Below are positions 1 through 9,044 of a stretch of DNA of 64,000 nucleotides, piece by piece. A program made the position numbers and the translations under genes. The notes beneath the pieces were generated by a model. It worked only from the letters and a program-made list of their open reading frames with translations, was not told where the DNA came from and did not search any database. Each line of letters begins with the position of its first letter. Within the stretch, counting starts at the first letter, position 1. Origin of the DNA: Chitinophaga polysaccharea (GTDB lineage: Bacteria; Bacteroidota; Bacteroidia; Chitinophagales; Chitinophagaceae); NCBI RefSeq assembly GCF_902150045.1, contig NZ_CABFVU010000004.1:434001-498000 (forward strand), given 5' to 3'.

Positions 1-1
1 G

Positions 2-460
2 CTCCACAGCGGCGGAACCAGTTTGGGAGGGCTGGCCATACTGATGACCAGCATGGTAGCGATCTCTTTTGCCAGTGTATATTATGCACGTATTAAATGG
101 GCGTTGCCCAACCTGCTGATCAATGGCTGGCAGGTTACACTGGGAGGCGTTTTCCTGCTGCCGTTCACCCTTGCTTTCAGTGATTTCTCCACCGTGCAGC
201 TGGATCACCGGTTTATTTATGCGGTATTGTGGTTAAGTCTGGCAGTTTCCGTGACTGGTCTGATCTGCTGGTTCTACTTATTGAAAATAGACACCGTAAA
301 GGCTTCCCTATGGCTTTTCCTTTGCCCGCTTTTTGGCTTCTTCTATGCCTGGTGGCTGCTGGATGAGCCTATAACGCTATACACTATAGCCGGTACCCTG
401 ATGGTGGTTGCCGGGCTGTATATCGGACAGCGTAAAAAACTGGGTGGTGAACTACAGTAA
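2..460 (+). CDS. EamA/DMT-family membrane transporter, C-terminal part
   Basis: The frame is open from the window edge, so the gene begins outside; a TTG at 23 is only an internal codon. The visible 152 residues are very hydrophobic, with about five membrane helices alternating with short loops. The last helix pair carries the WLLDEPIT...GTLMVVAGLYIGQR pattern typical of the second EamA repeat of drug/metabolite transporters. The family exports small metabolites or amino acids across the inner membrane; the substrate cannot be read here. It ends in TAA at 458-460, with 163 bases to the next gene. Confident on family, not on substrate. Confidence 0.8.
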   Translation, partial: LHSGGTSLGGLAILMTSMVAISFASVYYARIKWALPNLLINGWQVTLGGVFLLPFTLAFSDFSTVQLDHRFIYAVLWLSLAVSVTGLICWFYLLKIDTVKASLWLFLCPLFGFFYAWWLLDEPITLYTIAGTLMVVAGLYIGQRKKLGGELQ

Positions 461-623
461 TCGGTGTATTTTCAGGATAGTATTTTTAAGATATTAGGGA
501 TAATTATATTTTTCCGGTGAATGAATAAGAAGATCAGCCATCATATTTCCTTTTCATTATCTTTTGATGTACTGATATAAAGCTCGATTTATTTTTATAT
601 TCTTATAGACCATTCCCAAACGC

Positions 624-1430
624 ATGAATCGGTACCAGGAACAAACTGATGTAGAATTGATAGCGTCCTTACGCGGGGGCGACAATCATGCTTTTGCCGA
701 AATTTATCATCGTTACTGGAAGAAATTACTGGCCATCGCCTATCATCACAGTAAGGATAAGATCATTGGAGAGGAAATTGTACAGGAAGTTTTTATCGGC
801 CTCTGGAACAGGCGGAATGAGCTTTATATTGATCATGTGAGCGCCTATCTCGCCACTGCCGTAAAGTTGTCTGTTTTCAAACAATACGTGCGGCAGAAAC
901 GGAGGAATGAAATAAAAGAACAGACCGCCGATCCCCTGTTAACCAGCTGGGATGAAGAGAAGATCTACAGCAGGTTCCTGGAAGCCGTAACGCAGGGCTG
1001 GAGCATTGTTAAACCACAGCCATTACAGCTTGGCGACTGGAATAAACAGGGCCTGCCTTTATATGGTAACGGCGTTACCTATACGAAAACATTTATAGCA
1101 GGTACGCCGGCTAAATCATATGCCGTGGAATTGGGCAAATGGAAAGGTACGGTGGCCGCTGTAAAAGTGAATGATTTGTTTGCAGGTGTGATCACTGCGG
1201 AACCTAACACACTCGCCATCGGGGAATTTGTGAGAAAAGGAACGAATAAGATTGAGGTCACCGTAATTGGCAGTTTGAAGAATGTTTTAGGGCCCTTTTA
1301 TAACAAGCCGGCTCCCGGTTTGGTGGATCCCGGTAAATGGTATAATATTAAAACCCAGCCTCCCGGGAATGAGTACGACCTGTATGAGTATGGATTGACA
1401 GATGATTATGAGATTAAGGTGGCGCAGTAA
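624..1430 (+). pseudogene. Chimeric ORF: ECF sigma region 2 fused to GH106-like glycosidase tail
   Basis: Residues 1 to about 121 read as a normal Bacteroidota ECF sigma factor: region 2 with DVELIASLRGGD, EEIVQEVFIGLWNRR and the linker ending EEKIYSRFLEAV. Region 4, which should follow, is absent. From about residue 123 the protein becomes the C-terminal beta-sandwich of a GH106/GH2-like glycosidase (GWSIVKPQPLQLGDW, then VELGKWKGTVAAVKVN and IEVTVIGSLKNVLGP). The switch lies near 984-996 and is exactly in frame. I infer that a deletion removed everything between the sigma gene and the last few hundred bases of a glycosidase, probably most of a PUL. The product cannot act as a normal sigma factor because promoter -35 recognition is gone. 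An assembly join is the alternative. Confidence 0.8.
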
Positions 1431-1464
1431 ACTACACCGGGACCAATGTATAGGCTTCCGGCGA

Positions 1465-1506
1465 CAACAAACACCAGGCACTTTTACAATTCCCTGGTGT
1501 TTGTTG
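1465..1506 (+). terminator. Strong hairpin after the chimeric ORF
   Basis: A 14-bp perfect stem (1465-1478 with 1493-1506, arm CAACAAACACCAGG) surrounds a 14-base loop, and short CGGC/GCCG arms extend it. There is no T-run on the + strand, so it may be a processed or inefficient terminator. It lies 35 bases after the chimeric ORF and probably belonged to the lost glycosidase gene. Confidence 0.6.
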
Positions 1507-1636
1507 CCGCAAAGAGCCACCAGTACGTAGATAGATGCTGGTTGGCTATAGACTTTACAATGAAATATTGCTTTCCTTATCCTTCATTTCTTCCTTATCG
1601 TACGAATTTGTACTCCTGTCCCAGAATTTTTCAGAT

Positions 1637-2041
1637 TTATCCATTTCCCTGGAATGTTTCTGTTACCAATTGTGTGTCCATATATTCCCGCAGCTCATGC
1701 AGCTTGCCGGCCGAGAGGCGGCATACCCAGCAGTATTTATTATTGTATATTTTTCCATCAGGTGTGGTATTTTGCCCGATGGCTTCCACTACTACGTAAT
1801 CGCCATCCGCAATAAACTGGTTCGCCACTGTTCTATAGGGTGGTTTCAGGGTAGTTCTTACTGAAGCCCACAACTCATCAAGAACGGATTGCTTGCCTTT
1901 AAAGGTCCGGGACCACGGCCCTGAGCCCATCCATGTCCATTGCATGTCGTCTGCCATGGCGTCAAGAAAGGGCTCGTCGTTGCCTTCTGACAGTTCCTGG
2001 AATATAAACTGCATGAGTTGCTTGTTATTGGTGGTATTCAT
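1637..2041 (-). CDS. NTF2-like / SnoaL-like small protein
   Basis: A 134-residue cytoplasmic protein without signal peptide. The pattern fits the cone-shaped NTF2 fold: an N-terminal helix with LMQFIFQELSEGND, the FLDAMADDMQWTWMGSGPWS stretch that opens the pocket, then the strand pairs VANQFIADGDYVVVEAIGQ and NNKYCWVCRL. Members are ketosteroid-isomerase-like enzymes or ligand binders, often annotated only as nuclear transport factor 2 family; no specific activity can be claimed. It is divergent from the sigma factor at 2143 with 101 bases between them. Confidence 0.75.
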   Translation of the reverse strand: MNTTNNKQLMQFIFQELSEGNDEPFLDAMADDMQWTWMGSGPWSRTFKGKQSVLDELWASVRTTLKPPYRTVANQFIADGDYVVVEAIGQNTTPDGKIYNNKYCWVCRLSAGKLHELREYMDTQLVTETFQGNG

Positions 2042-2142
2042 TTTATTTTTTTCTAAATGTCTGATTTTTTACGTTCTGCAAAAGGGGGCATTCGTGTCAA
2101 AAGAAAGTGGGTTTGTGCCAATTTTATTACATTTATAGCCAA

Positions 2143-2733
2143 ATGGGGGATTCCACGATCACTGAAGCAGAATACCTGGAGCGGCTCCGGAAAGGGGATG
2201 TGGCCGCATATATGCAGCTGTACGACCAATACAGTGCGCACGTCTATGGATGGGTGCTGCGGTTTGTAAAAGTGCCCGCCTATGCGGAAGACATCGTGCA
2301 GGATGTATTCCTGAAAATATGGGAAGTCCGCGACCGGATTGACCCTACGCAATCATTTCCCGCCTATCTCTATAAGATCAGTCGTAACAAAACCTTTACT
2401 TTCCTTAAGAAGAATGCTTCCGATGAAGCCACCCGCCTCCGGATCATGCAGCGCATTGGCGAAATAACGGAATCGCCCTATCACCAAACGCTCTGGGCGC
2501 AGTACCAGGAGATGCTTAACAACGCAGTTACGCAGTTGCCTTACCAGCGCCAAAGGGTATTTACATTATGCCGGCAGGAGGGCAAAAGTTATGAAGAGGC
2601 CGCAAAGGAGTTGGGCATTTCCCGCAATACCGTGAAAGAACATATGGTGATGGCACTTAAGGATATCAAGGCCTATTTCTACCGGCATGGGGATCTTTCC
2701 CTGGCTGTGCTGCTTTTCATGCACGTTTTTTAA
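2143..2733 (+). CDS. ECF RNA polymerase sigma factor of PUL 1
   Basis: A 196-residue sigma-70 family ECF factor. The frame extends up to a GTG at 2107, but ATG 2143 (MGDSTITEAEYLERLRKGD) is the natural start by comparison with the family. Region 2 is seen in YAEDIVQDVFLKIWEVRDRI and region 4 as a helix-turn-helix in LPYQRQRVFTLCRQEGKSYEEAAKELGISRNTVKEHM (near residues 128-165). It is followed after 109 bases by its FecR-type anti-sigma gene and then by susC/susD. In this arrangement ligand binding to the SusC STN domain normally releases the sigma factor to transcribe the locus; that role is inferred from the family. Confidence 0.93.
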   Translation: MGDSTITEAEYLERLRKGDVAAYMQLYDQYSAHVYGWVLRFVKVPAYAEDIVQDVFLKIWEVRDRIDPTQSFPAYLYKISRNKTFTFLKKNASDEATRLRIMQRIGEITESPYHQTLWAQYQEMLNNAVTQLPYQRQRVFTLCRQEGKSYEEAAKELGISRNTVKEHMVMALKDIKAYFYRHGDLSLAVLLFMHVF

Positions 2734-2842
2734 GAGGCTACATATTATGATGAAATTTATTTATCAACCTACCCACCCTTTTTTTTCCGGCAACAGTATA
2801 TAATAAAAGCGGGGCCACGTACCGCACGCATAAAACTGATAC

Positions 2843-4006
2843 ATGTCAAAGGAAAAGGATCATTACCAGCAACTGCTGCAACGTTTTCTGGATAACAACT
2901 GTACTCCCGCTGAAACCGCGGAGCTGCTCGACTTCCTGCAACAGGACGCTTCCAACCGCGTGTTGCTGGAAGAAATGAATGCTTCCTTTGGCCGGCCCGC
3001 AACCGGGCACACAAGTTCCTGGCAGGATAGGGTAAAGGAAAAACTTCTTCTTGCCACACAACCGGTAAAAGTGGTTCCTTTCTATAAAAAATGGCTCCCT
3101 GTAGCGGCAGCGGCGGTGCTGCTGCTGGCGATTGCTACTGCAGGGTGGCAGTATTACCACACAACAAAGAACACCAGGCCGGTGCCTACCCTGGTGGAAA
3201 CTCACCGGGATGTATTGCCTGGGGGAAACAAGGCAAGTCTTACGCTGGCCAACGGCGCCACCATCATACTGGACAGTACTGTAAATGATGCGATTCCCAG
3301 CCAGGGCACCACAAAAGTGATCCGGATAAACGGGCAGTTAAAGTATGATGCAGGCCAGGCAACCAATGCTGCCGTGGTATATAACACCCTCGCTACACCA
3401 AGGGGCGGCCAGTTCAAAATAGAACTGCCGGATGGCACGCTGGTATGGCTTAATGCAGCATCATCCCTTCGTTTTCCCACGGCTTTTAATGGTAAAGAAC
3501 GTACCGTAATACTTAACGGCGAAGGCTACTTTGAAGTGGCGCACAGGGATAATATGCCCTTTAAAGTGCAGCTGGGCAATGGTATAGTGGAAGTGCTGGG
3601 CACACACTTTAACGTGATGGCTTACCCGAATGAAGCGAATGTAAAAACTACCCTGCTGGAGGGCGCGGTGAAAGTGACCCATCAGTCGCAAACAGTTCGC
3701 CTTGCCCCGGGGCAGCAGGCCAGCTGGGAAGCAGATGGCAACATCGTTACAGGCCCGGCAGATACAGAGGAAGCTGTTTCCTGGAAAGAAGGCTATTTCC
3801 AGTTTAACAGGGCACCGCTGGCCGATGTAATGCGGCAACTGCAACGATGGTATAATGTAGAGGTCCGTTATGAAGGCAATGTTGCTAAAAGGGAGTTCTG
3901 GGGTAAAATACCGAGGAATGTAAAGCTGAGCGAGGCTCTTAAAATACTTGAACTAAGTAATATTCCATATTCCATGAGAGGCGATACAATTATTATTCAT
4001 CATTAA
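2843..4006 (+). CDS. FecR-family anti-sigma factor of PUL 1
   Basis: A 387-residue single-pass inner-membrane protein. Residues 1-80 form the cytoplasmic anti-sigma part (LLQRFLDNNCTPAETAELL), a membrane helix spans about 85-103, and the periplasmic FecR domain follows near 185-285 (TPRGGQFKIELPDGTLVWLN, then GEGYFEVAH and VEVLGTHFNVMAY). The C-terminal domain is of the DUF4974/STN type (FQFNRAPLADVMRQLQRWYNVEV). It should hold the adjacent ECF sigma inactive until the SusC receptor signals. It lies between the sigma gene and susC, and is separated from susC by 150 bases that hold a hairpin. Confidence 0.93.
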   Translation: MSKEKDHYQQLLQRFLDNNCTPAETAELLDFLQQDASNRVLLEEMNASFGRPATGHTSSWQDRVKEKLLLATQPVKVVPFYKKWLPVAAAAVLLLAIATAGWQYYHTTKNTRPVPTLVETHRDVLPGGNKASLTLANGATIILDSTVNDAIPSQGTTKVIRINGQLKYDAGQATNAAVVYNTLATPRGGQFKIELPDGTLVWLNAASSLRFPTAFNGKERTVILNGEGYFEVAHRDNMPFKVQLGNGIVEVLGTHFNVMAYPNEANVKTTLLEGAVKVTHQSQTVRLAPGQQASWEADGNIVTGPADTEEAVSWKEGYFQFNRAPLADVMRQLQRWYNVEVRYEGNVAKREFWGKIPRNVKLSEALKILELSNIPYSMRGDTIIIHH

Positions 4007-4060
4007 AAACAACCAACTTCTTCCACTTATGAAATGATAGCAGTGGTAATATAACCAAAA

Positions 4061-4087
4061 AACGGAGGTGTCGTTACCACCTCCGTT
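4061..4087 (+). other. Intergenic hairpin between fecR and susC (PUL 1)
   Basis: A perfect 10-bp stem, AACGGAGGTG at 4061-4070 with its complement at 4078-4087, and a 7-base loop. No T-run follows. It sits in the 150-base gap before susC and overlaps the first possible upstream start codon region (4088), which argues that translation begins further down at 4157. It could act as an attenuator or processing site separating low regulator expression from high SusC expression. A hairpin in the same place precedes the PUL 2 susC. Confidence 0.6.
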
Positions 4088-4156
4088 ATGTCCAGGTTAT
4101 CATTACAATATTCCGTGTATGAAAGATTGATTATCTCACCTAAACAAATCGAATTT

Positions 4157-7100
4157 ATGCAATTATCAGGTCTCGTCAAAAACCTGAACGGGAAACATTT
4201 GCCTTTTACAAGGCGATTCCGCCTGTTACCAGGCAGAAAAATCAGGCTCATTATGAAACTGACATACTTTCTTTTGCTGGCATGCTTTTGCCAGGTCCAC
4301 GCCAGCAGTTACGCGCAAAAGGTCACGCTTCATGAAAAAAACGCATCGCTCGAAAACCTGATCAGGAAAATCGAACGGCAATCCGGCTATGTATTTTTTC
4401 TCGACTATGCCCTTCTCGACCAGTCGAAAAAGGTAGATGTCGATATTTCGGAAGGTACCCTGCAGGAAGCCGTAGAGCTTTGCTTCAGGCCATTTGCGCT
4501 CACTTATACCATCCTGGGAAAAACCATCGTTGTAAAGCAAAAAGCGCCCGTGGCGGCCGATCCCGCCATTGAGGTACGCGGTAAAGTAACAGACGCGGAT
4601 GGAAAGCCCCTTCCGGGTGTAACCGTTTCGGTGCCCGGCGCTTCAAAAGGAGCTGTTACAAACGACAACGGTGAATTTGTGTTATCGGTACCGCCCACGG
4701 CCACACTGCATTTCAGCATGATCGGCTACAAGGCAATGGATGTGGCGGTGAACGGCCGGAAAACCTTAGCGGTAACGCTTGTAATGGAAAACACGGCGCT
4801 GACGGATTTCATAGTAGTAGGTTATGGTACCCAACGCCGGGGAGATGTAACCGGCTCCATCGCTTCAGTGAACACCAAAACGCTGGATGGAACGCCTATC
4901 CGCTCTGTAGACCAGGCCCTGCAGGGCAGGGTGGCCGGTGTTACCTTTGTACAGAACTCGGGCATGCCCGGCGCGGGATCTTCTATCCGTGTGCGCGGCG
5001 GCAACTCCATCAACGGCAGCAATGAACCTTTGTACGTAATTGATGGGGTGCCGGTATTTGCTGACCAGGGCAGTGATGGTACTTCGCTCAACCCTTTGAA
5101 CAGTATCAGTCCTACTGATATAGCATCTATTGAAATTTTGAAAGATGCGTCTGCCACAGCCATCTATGGTTCCCGCGGCGGCAACGGCGTGGTGCTCATC
5201 ACCACTTCCCGCGGACAACGTGGCATGTCCCGCATCACTTTTGATTCTTATTATGGTACACAACAGATCCTCAAAAAATACTCCCTGCTGAATGCATCGC
5301 AGTTCGAGCAACTGGCCAATGAGGCAAGTGTTGCTGAAAACGGTCCCGAGCTGTATGATCTCAGCAAAACGCCTGCTACCACCGATTGGCAGGATGCCAT
5401 TTTCAGAACGGCTCCTATTCAGAGTTATTCCCTGTCGTTTTCCGGTGGGGATCCGAAGACCCGTTTCCTCGTTACAGCCAATTACTTCGATCAGCAGGGC
5501 ATTGTACGGGCGTCTGACTTGAAGCGGTATTCGTTGCGGGCTAATCTTGATAAAGATATCCGGGATAATATTAAACTGGGTAGCAGTCTTACCATCAGTA
5601 ATGTACGCACCAACCGGGTGAACAGCGGATCATTGTTCACCATGGCCACTACGGCGCCTAACCTGCCCATCTACCAGCCGGACGGCAGTTTTACGGAGCT
5701 GAATAACCAGGGTGCGCCGTTTGATAACCCGGTGGCGCTGATCGGGAATTACAAGAACTTTAATAACGTTTTCCGTACGCTGGGAAATGTGTATGCGAGT
5801 GTAGACATCGTTAAAGGACTTACTTTCAAAACGCTCTGGGGCGCTGATGTAAACTTCGCGCGCAATGATATTTATCTTCCGCAGGCGGTATACTCAGGTT
5901 CCCAGCTGGGCGGAAATGCATCCGTATCCACCAACCAGACCTTTACCTGGCTGAATGAAAATACGCTGACCTACAACCTGAACAAAGATGAGCACCAGCT
6001 TAACCTGCTTGGTGGTTTTACCCAGCAGAGCTCTTCGTACCAGTCGCTCGGCGCTGAAGCGCAGGGCTTCCTGAACGATAACCTGGGCACCAACGCACTG
6101 GGCAATGCGGCGGCTGTACAGCCTTCTTCTTCCAGTATCGCCAGGTGGGCGCTGCTCAGCTTCCTGGGCAGGGCCAACTATAGCTTCAAAAATAAATACC
6201 TGCTCACGCTTACAGGCAGGTACGATGGATCTTCCCGTTTTGGAAAAAACAACCGCTTTGGCTTTTTCCCTTCAGTAGCCGTTGGCTGGAAGCTTGACCA
6301 GGAGCCGTTTATACGCAACCTGCATGTTTTCAGCAACCTGAAATTAAGGGTGAGCCATGGTCTTACAGGCAACCAGGACGGTATAGGCAATTATCCTTCT
6401 TTGGATCTGATGGGCAAAGCCAACTATTCCATCGGCGGGGTGAACGTGATAGGGCTTATGCCTTCACAGGTGGGGAATCCTGATCTGCGCTGGGAATCCA
6501 CCGCGCAATCGGATATTGGTCTTGAGCTGGGATTTTTTGACAACAGGCTCAACTTTATCACAGATGTATACTATAAAAAAACAAGCGACCTGCTGCTGTA
6601 TGTGAAAATTCCTACTACATCGGGTTTCTCCACTTCATTGCAGAACAGGGGACAGGTGGAGAATAAAGGGATAGAGTTCACCGTAAACGCTACTCCCATA
6701 GAACAAGGCTTACGCTGGGAAACAGGTTTTAATATTTCATTCAACAGGAACAAAGTACTGGATCTTGCCGGTGTCGACCGCCTTTTCGCAGGCCAGGGCC
6801 CTAACCAGAGCACTGTTGTGCAGGTAGGCCAGCCATTGGGCTCCTTCTTTGGCTTTGCCAGCGATGGTATTTTTAAGTCGAAGGAAGAAGTGGATGCCTC
6901 GGCTCAGAAAACCGCGAAACCAGGCGATATCCGGTTCAGGGATGTGAATGGAGATAAGAAGATCAACGACGACGACCGCGTGTTGTTGGGGAATGCCCAG
7001 CCGAAATTCTCTTTCGGTTTCAGTAATACTTTTTCTATGAAAGGATTTGACCTGATGGTATTGCTCCAGGGCGTTTATGGTAACAAGTTATATAACGTGA

Positions 7101-7495
7101 ACACCGCTACGCTGGAAAATCTTACCGGCCTGCAAAACCAGAGCACCACCACGCTCGACCGCTGGACGCCTGATCATACCAACACCAATATTCCGCGCGC
7201 CACTACGGTAAAGCCAACTTCCCGTTCCTGGGACCGGCTGGTGGAAGATGGTGCCTACCTGAGGGTAAAAACGGTGCAGCTGGGATATAACCTGCCGCAG
7301 GAAACCCTGCAGCGTATTAAGCTTGCGGGGCTGAAGGTATATGTGAATGTACAGAACCTGTTCACCATTACGAACTATTCAGGGCTTGATCCGGAAGTAA
7401 GCCGTTATGGGTCGGACAATGTAAGCCCTGGCTTCGACTCCGGCGCTTATCCCAATGCGCGCACGATTTCTTTTGGTATCAATGCCAGCTTCTAA
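4157..7495 (+). CDS. SusC/RagA-family TonB-dependent outer-membrane transporter
   Basis: I choose ATG 4157 (MQLSGLVKNLNGKHLP) over 4088, because that leader is usual for Chitinophaga SusC proteins and the 4088 start is inside a hairpin region; length is then 1112 residues. A signal peptide core lies at about 33-53, an STN domain at 56-127 (VTLHEKNASLENLIRKIERQ), a carboxypeptidase-regulatory-like domain at 138-212 (VRGKVTDADGKPLPGVTVSV), a plug with SIRVRGGNSINGSNEPLYVI and IYGSRGGNGVVLITT, then the 22-strand barrel to a C-terminal F. It imports bound oligosaccharide or other ligand across the outer membrane with the SusD at 7511, 15 bases downstream. The STN domain is expected to signal to the FecR protein upstream. 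Confidence 0.95.
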   Translation: MQLSGLVKNLNGKHLPFTRRFRLLPGRKIRLIMKLTYFLLLACFCQVHASSYAQKVTLHEKNASLENLIRKIERQSGYVFFLDYALLDQSKKVDVDISEGTLQEAVELCFRPFALTYTILGKTIVVKQKAPVAADPAIEVRGKVTDADGKPLPGVTVSVPGASKGAVTNDNGEFVLSVPPTATLHFSMIGYKAMDVAVNGRKTLAVTLVMENTALTDFIVVGYGTQRRGDVTGSIASVNTKTLDGTPIRSVDQALQGRVAGVTFVQNSGMPGAGSSIRVRGGNSINGSNEPLYVIDGVPVFADQGSDGTSLNPLNSISPTDIASIEILKDASATAIYGSRGGNGVVLITTSRGQRGMSRITFDSYYGTQQILKKYSLLNASQFEQLANEASVAENGPELYDLSKTPATTDWQDAIFRTAPIQSYSLSFSGGDPKTRFLVTANYFDQQGIVRASDLKRYSLRANLDKDIRDNIKLGSSLTISNVRTNRVNSGSLFTMATTAPNLPIYQPDGSFTELNNQGAPFDNPVALIGNYKNFNNVFRTLGNVYASVDIVKGLTFKTLWGADVNFARNDIYLPQAVYSGSQLGGNASVSTNQTFTWLNENTLTYNLNKDEHQLNLLGGFTQQSSSYQSLGAEAQGFLNDNLGTNALGNAAAVQPSSSSIARWALLSFLGRANYSFKNKYLLTLTGRYDGSSRFGKNNRFGFFPSVAVGWKLDQEPFIRNLHVFSNLKLRVSHGLTGNQDGIGNYPSLDLMGKANYSIGGVNVIGLMPSQVGNPDLRWESTAQSDIGLELGFFDNRLNFITDVYYKKTSDLLLYVKIPTTSGFSTSLQNRGQVENKGIEFTVNATPIEQGLRWETGFNISFNRNKVLDLAGVDRLFAGQGPNQSTVVQVGQPLGSFFGFASDGIFKSKEEVDASAQKTAKPGDIRFRDVNGDKKINDDDRVLLGNAQPKFSFGFSNTFSMKGFDLMVLLQGVYGNKLYNVNTATLENLTGLQNQSTTTLDRWTPDHTNTNIPRATTVKPTSRSWDRLVEDGAYLRVKTVQLGYNLPQETLQRIKLAGLKVYVNVQNLFTITNYSGLDPEVSRYGSDNVSPGFDSGAYPNARTISFGINASF

Positions 7496-7510
7496 TCAAA
7501 ATCATTTGTC

Positions 7511-8974
7511 ATGAGATCTGCAGTTTATTTCATCATCATATTTTTTACGCTGGCGGCAGTGGGTTGCGCCAGGCTCGACGGCGTTCCGGAAGGCACTTAC
7601 ACCACAGACAATTTTTACAAAACGGAAGCAGATGCCGTATCTGCCGTTAATGCTGTGTATTCCGGCCTGACCAGCTCCTATCTGTATAACCAGTTTATGG
7701 AAGTGATACAGTCGCAGGGAACAGACGACTGCGAATGGGGATTTGGCCGCAACACCAGCAACACCGATAAAACGGCGCTGGATAAATTCAATTTTGATGC
7801 AGGCACCAACCTGTTCTACCAGTTCTGGAGCACTTCCTACCAGGTGATCAACCGTGCCAATGCAGCGGTGGAAAATATTGGCGCGATGACCGCCGTTGGT
7901 ACTGAAAAAAAGAAACGCATGCAGGGAGAAGCCCGTTTTGTGCGGGGGCTGATGTATTTCAACCTGGTACGCCTTTTCGGAGGAGTGCCGTTGTTGCTGC
8001 AGCCTACCACTTCGCTGGATAACCTTGCCATAAAAAGATCTTCAGCAGAAGAGATATATGCGCAGATCATCGCCGACTTCCGGTTTGGCGAAGAAAACTT
8101 ACCGGAAACATATGATGCGGTTAATGCGGGAAGGGCCACCAGTGGTGCTGCTATGGCCATGCTCGTAAAAACATACCTTACGCGGAAGGAATATACAAAA
8201 GCCGTGGAAGAAGCAAGAAAAGTGATGGCGCTGGGCCGTTATTCGCTCTGGCCTTCTTACCAAGATGTATTCCTGATCGCCAATGAAAACAAAACTGAAT
8301 CCATCTTTGAAGTGCAGTTCCTCAGCGGTTCCGGTAATATCCCCAGCAGCTATGCGGGCTTTTACCGTCCTTCATTTGATAAACGGCCGGGGTTTGGCGG
8401 CAACGGCGATAACCCGGTTACAAAAAATCATTATGATGCTTATACTGAAGGAGATCTCAGGAAAGATGTAAACGTGATAAAGTATTCCTATACTACAGAT
8501 CCCAAAGCGCCTGCCACGATTAAAAATCCTTACTACGTGGCCAAGTTTAAGGATCCTGCGGCGCTGAATGTGAACGATGGTGGTAATAACTATTACATTG
8601 TCCGTTATGCCGACGTGCTGTTGATGTTTGCAGAAGCGTTGTATATGTCGAGCCCCGGAAGTGCAGAAGCGCTGGAAGCATTTAACCAGGTGAGAAGACG
8701 CGCCTATGGCCTGCCACTGAATGCGCCTTCTGCAAGGGATCTTGCGGGAGGTTTGAGTGCCGCTGCGTTCCAGGATTCCGTGTTGAAAGAGAGGAGACTG
8801 GAATTTGCTTTTGAAGGGCAACGGCGTTTTGACCTGCTGCGCACCGGTAAACTGAAACAGGCCATGAACGCACAGGATCCTACTATCACTGTAAGGGAAT
8901 CAGACACGCTTTTCCCTATCCCGTCGCAGGAAATGGATACCAATCCTTTGCTGGAACAGAACCTGGGATACTGA
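7511..8974 (+). CDS. SusD/RagB-family surface lipoprotein
   Basis: A 487-residue lipoprotein with lipobox LAAVGC (Cys19). The SusD fold is supported by the start (YTTDNFYKTEADAVSAVNAVYSGL), the helical TPR-like middle (RFVRGLMYFNLVRLFGGVPLLL) and the C-terminal signature LKERRLEFAFEGQRRFDLLR. It forms the lid over the SusC barrel at the cell surface and binds the incoming ligand. It is almost certainly cotranscribed with susC. The ligand cannot be predicted; SusD proteins bind glycans in most studied cases. Confidence 0.95.
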   Translation: MRSAVYFIIIFFTLAAVGCARLDGVPEGTYTTDNFYKTEADAVSAVNAVYSGLTSSYLYNQFMEVIQSQGTDDCEWGFGRNTSNTDKTALDKFNFDAGTNLFYQFWSTSYQVINRANAAVENIGAMTAVGTEKKKRMQGEARFVRGLMYFNLVRLFGGVPLLLQPTTSLDNLAIKRSSAEEIYAQIIADFRFGEENLPETYDAVNAGRATSGAAMAMLVKTYLTRKEYTKAVEEARKVMALGRYSLWPSYQDVFLIANENKTESIFEVQFLSGSGNIPSSYAGFYRPSFDKRPGFGGNGDNPVTKNHYDAYTEGDLRKDVNVIKYSYTTDPKAPATIKNPYYVAKFKDPAALNVNDGGNNYYIVRYADVLLMFAEALYMSSPGSAEALEAFNQVRRRAYGLPLNAPSARDLAGGLSAAAFQDSVLKERRLEFAFEGQRRFDLLRTGKLKQAMNAQDPTITVRESDTLFPIPSQEMDTNPLLEQNLGY

Positions 8975-8995
8975 TCAAAAAAATTTTTCCGGCTG

Positions 8996-9023
8996 GCATG
9001 AACAGGATGCACCCTGTTCATGC
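8996..9023 (+). other. Hairpin between susD and the FAD oxidoreductase gene
   Basis: An 11-bp stem (8996-9006 with 9013-9023, core CATGAACAGG/CCTGTTCATG) with a 6-base loop in the 70-base gap after susD. No T-run follows. It probably stabilises or partly terminates the highly expressed susCD transcript before the downstream enzyme genes. Confidence 0.55.
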
Positions 9024-9044
9024 GGCTATACTCATGCTTAAATA

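Noticed and set aside
1446..1864. Open frames on the + strand opposite the NTF2-like gene
   Set aside because: They mirror the coding sense of the minus-strand gene, have odd composition (many Y, C, S, F) and no family likeness.
4088..4156. susC start at 4088
   Set aside because: That codon directly follows the hairpin arm and the 23 extra residues are unlike SusC leaders; 4157 fits the family better.
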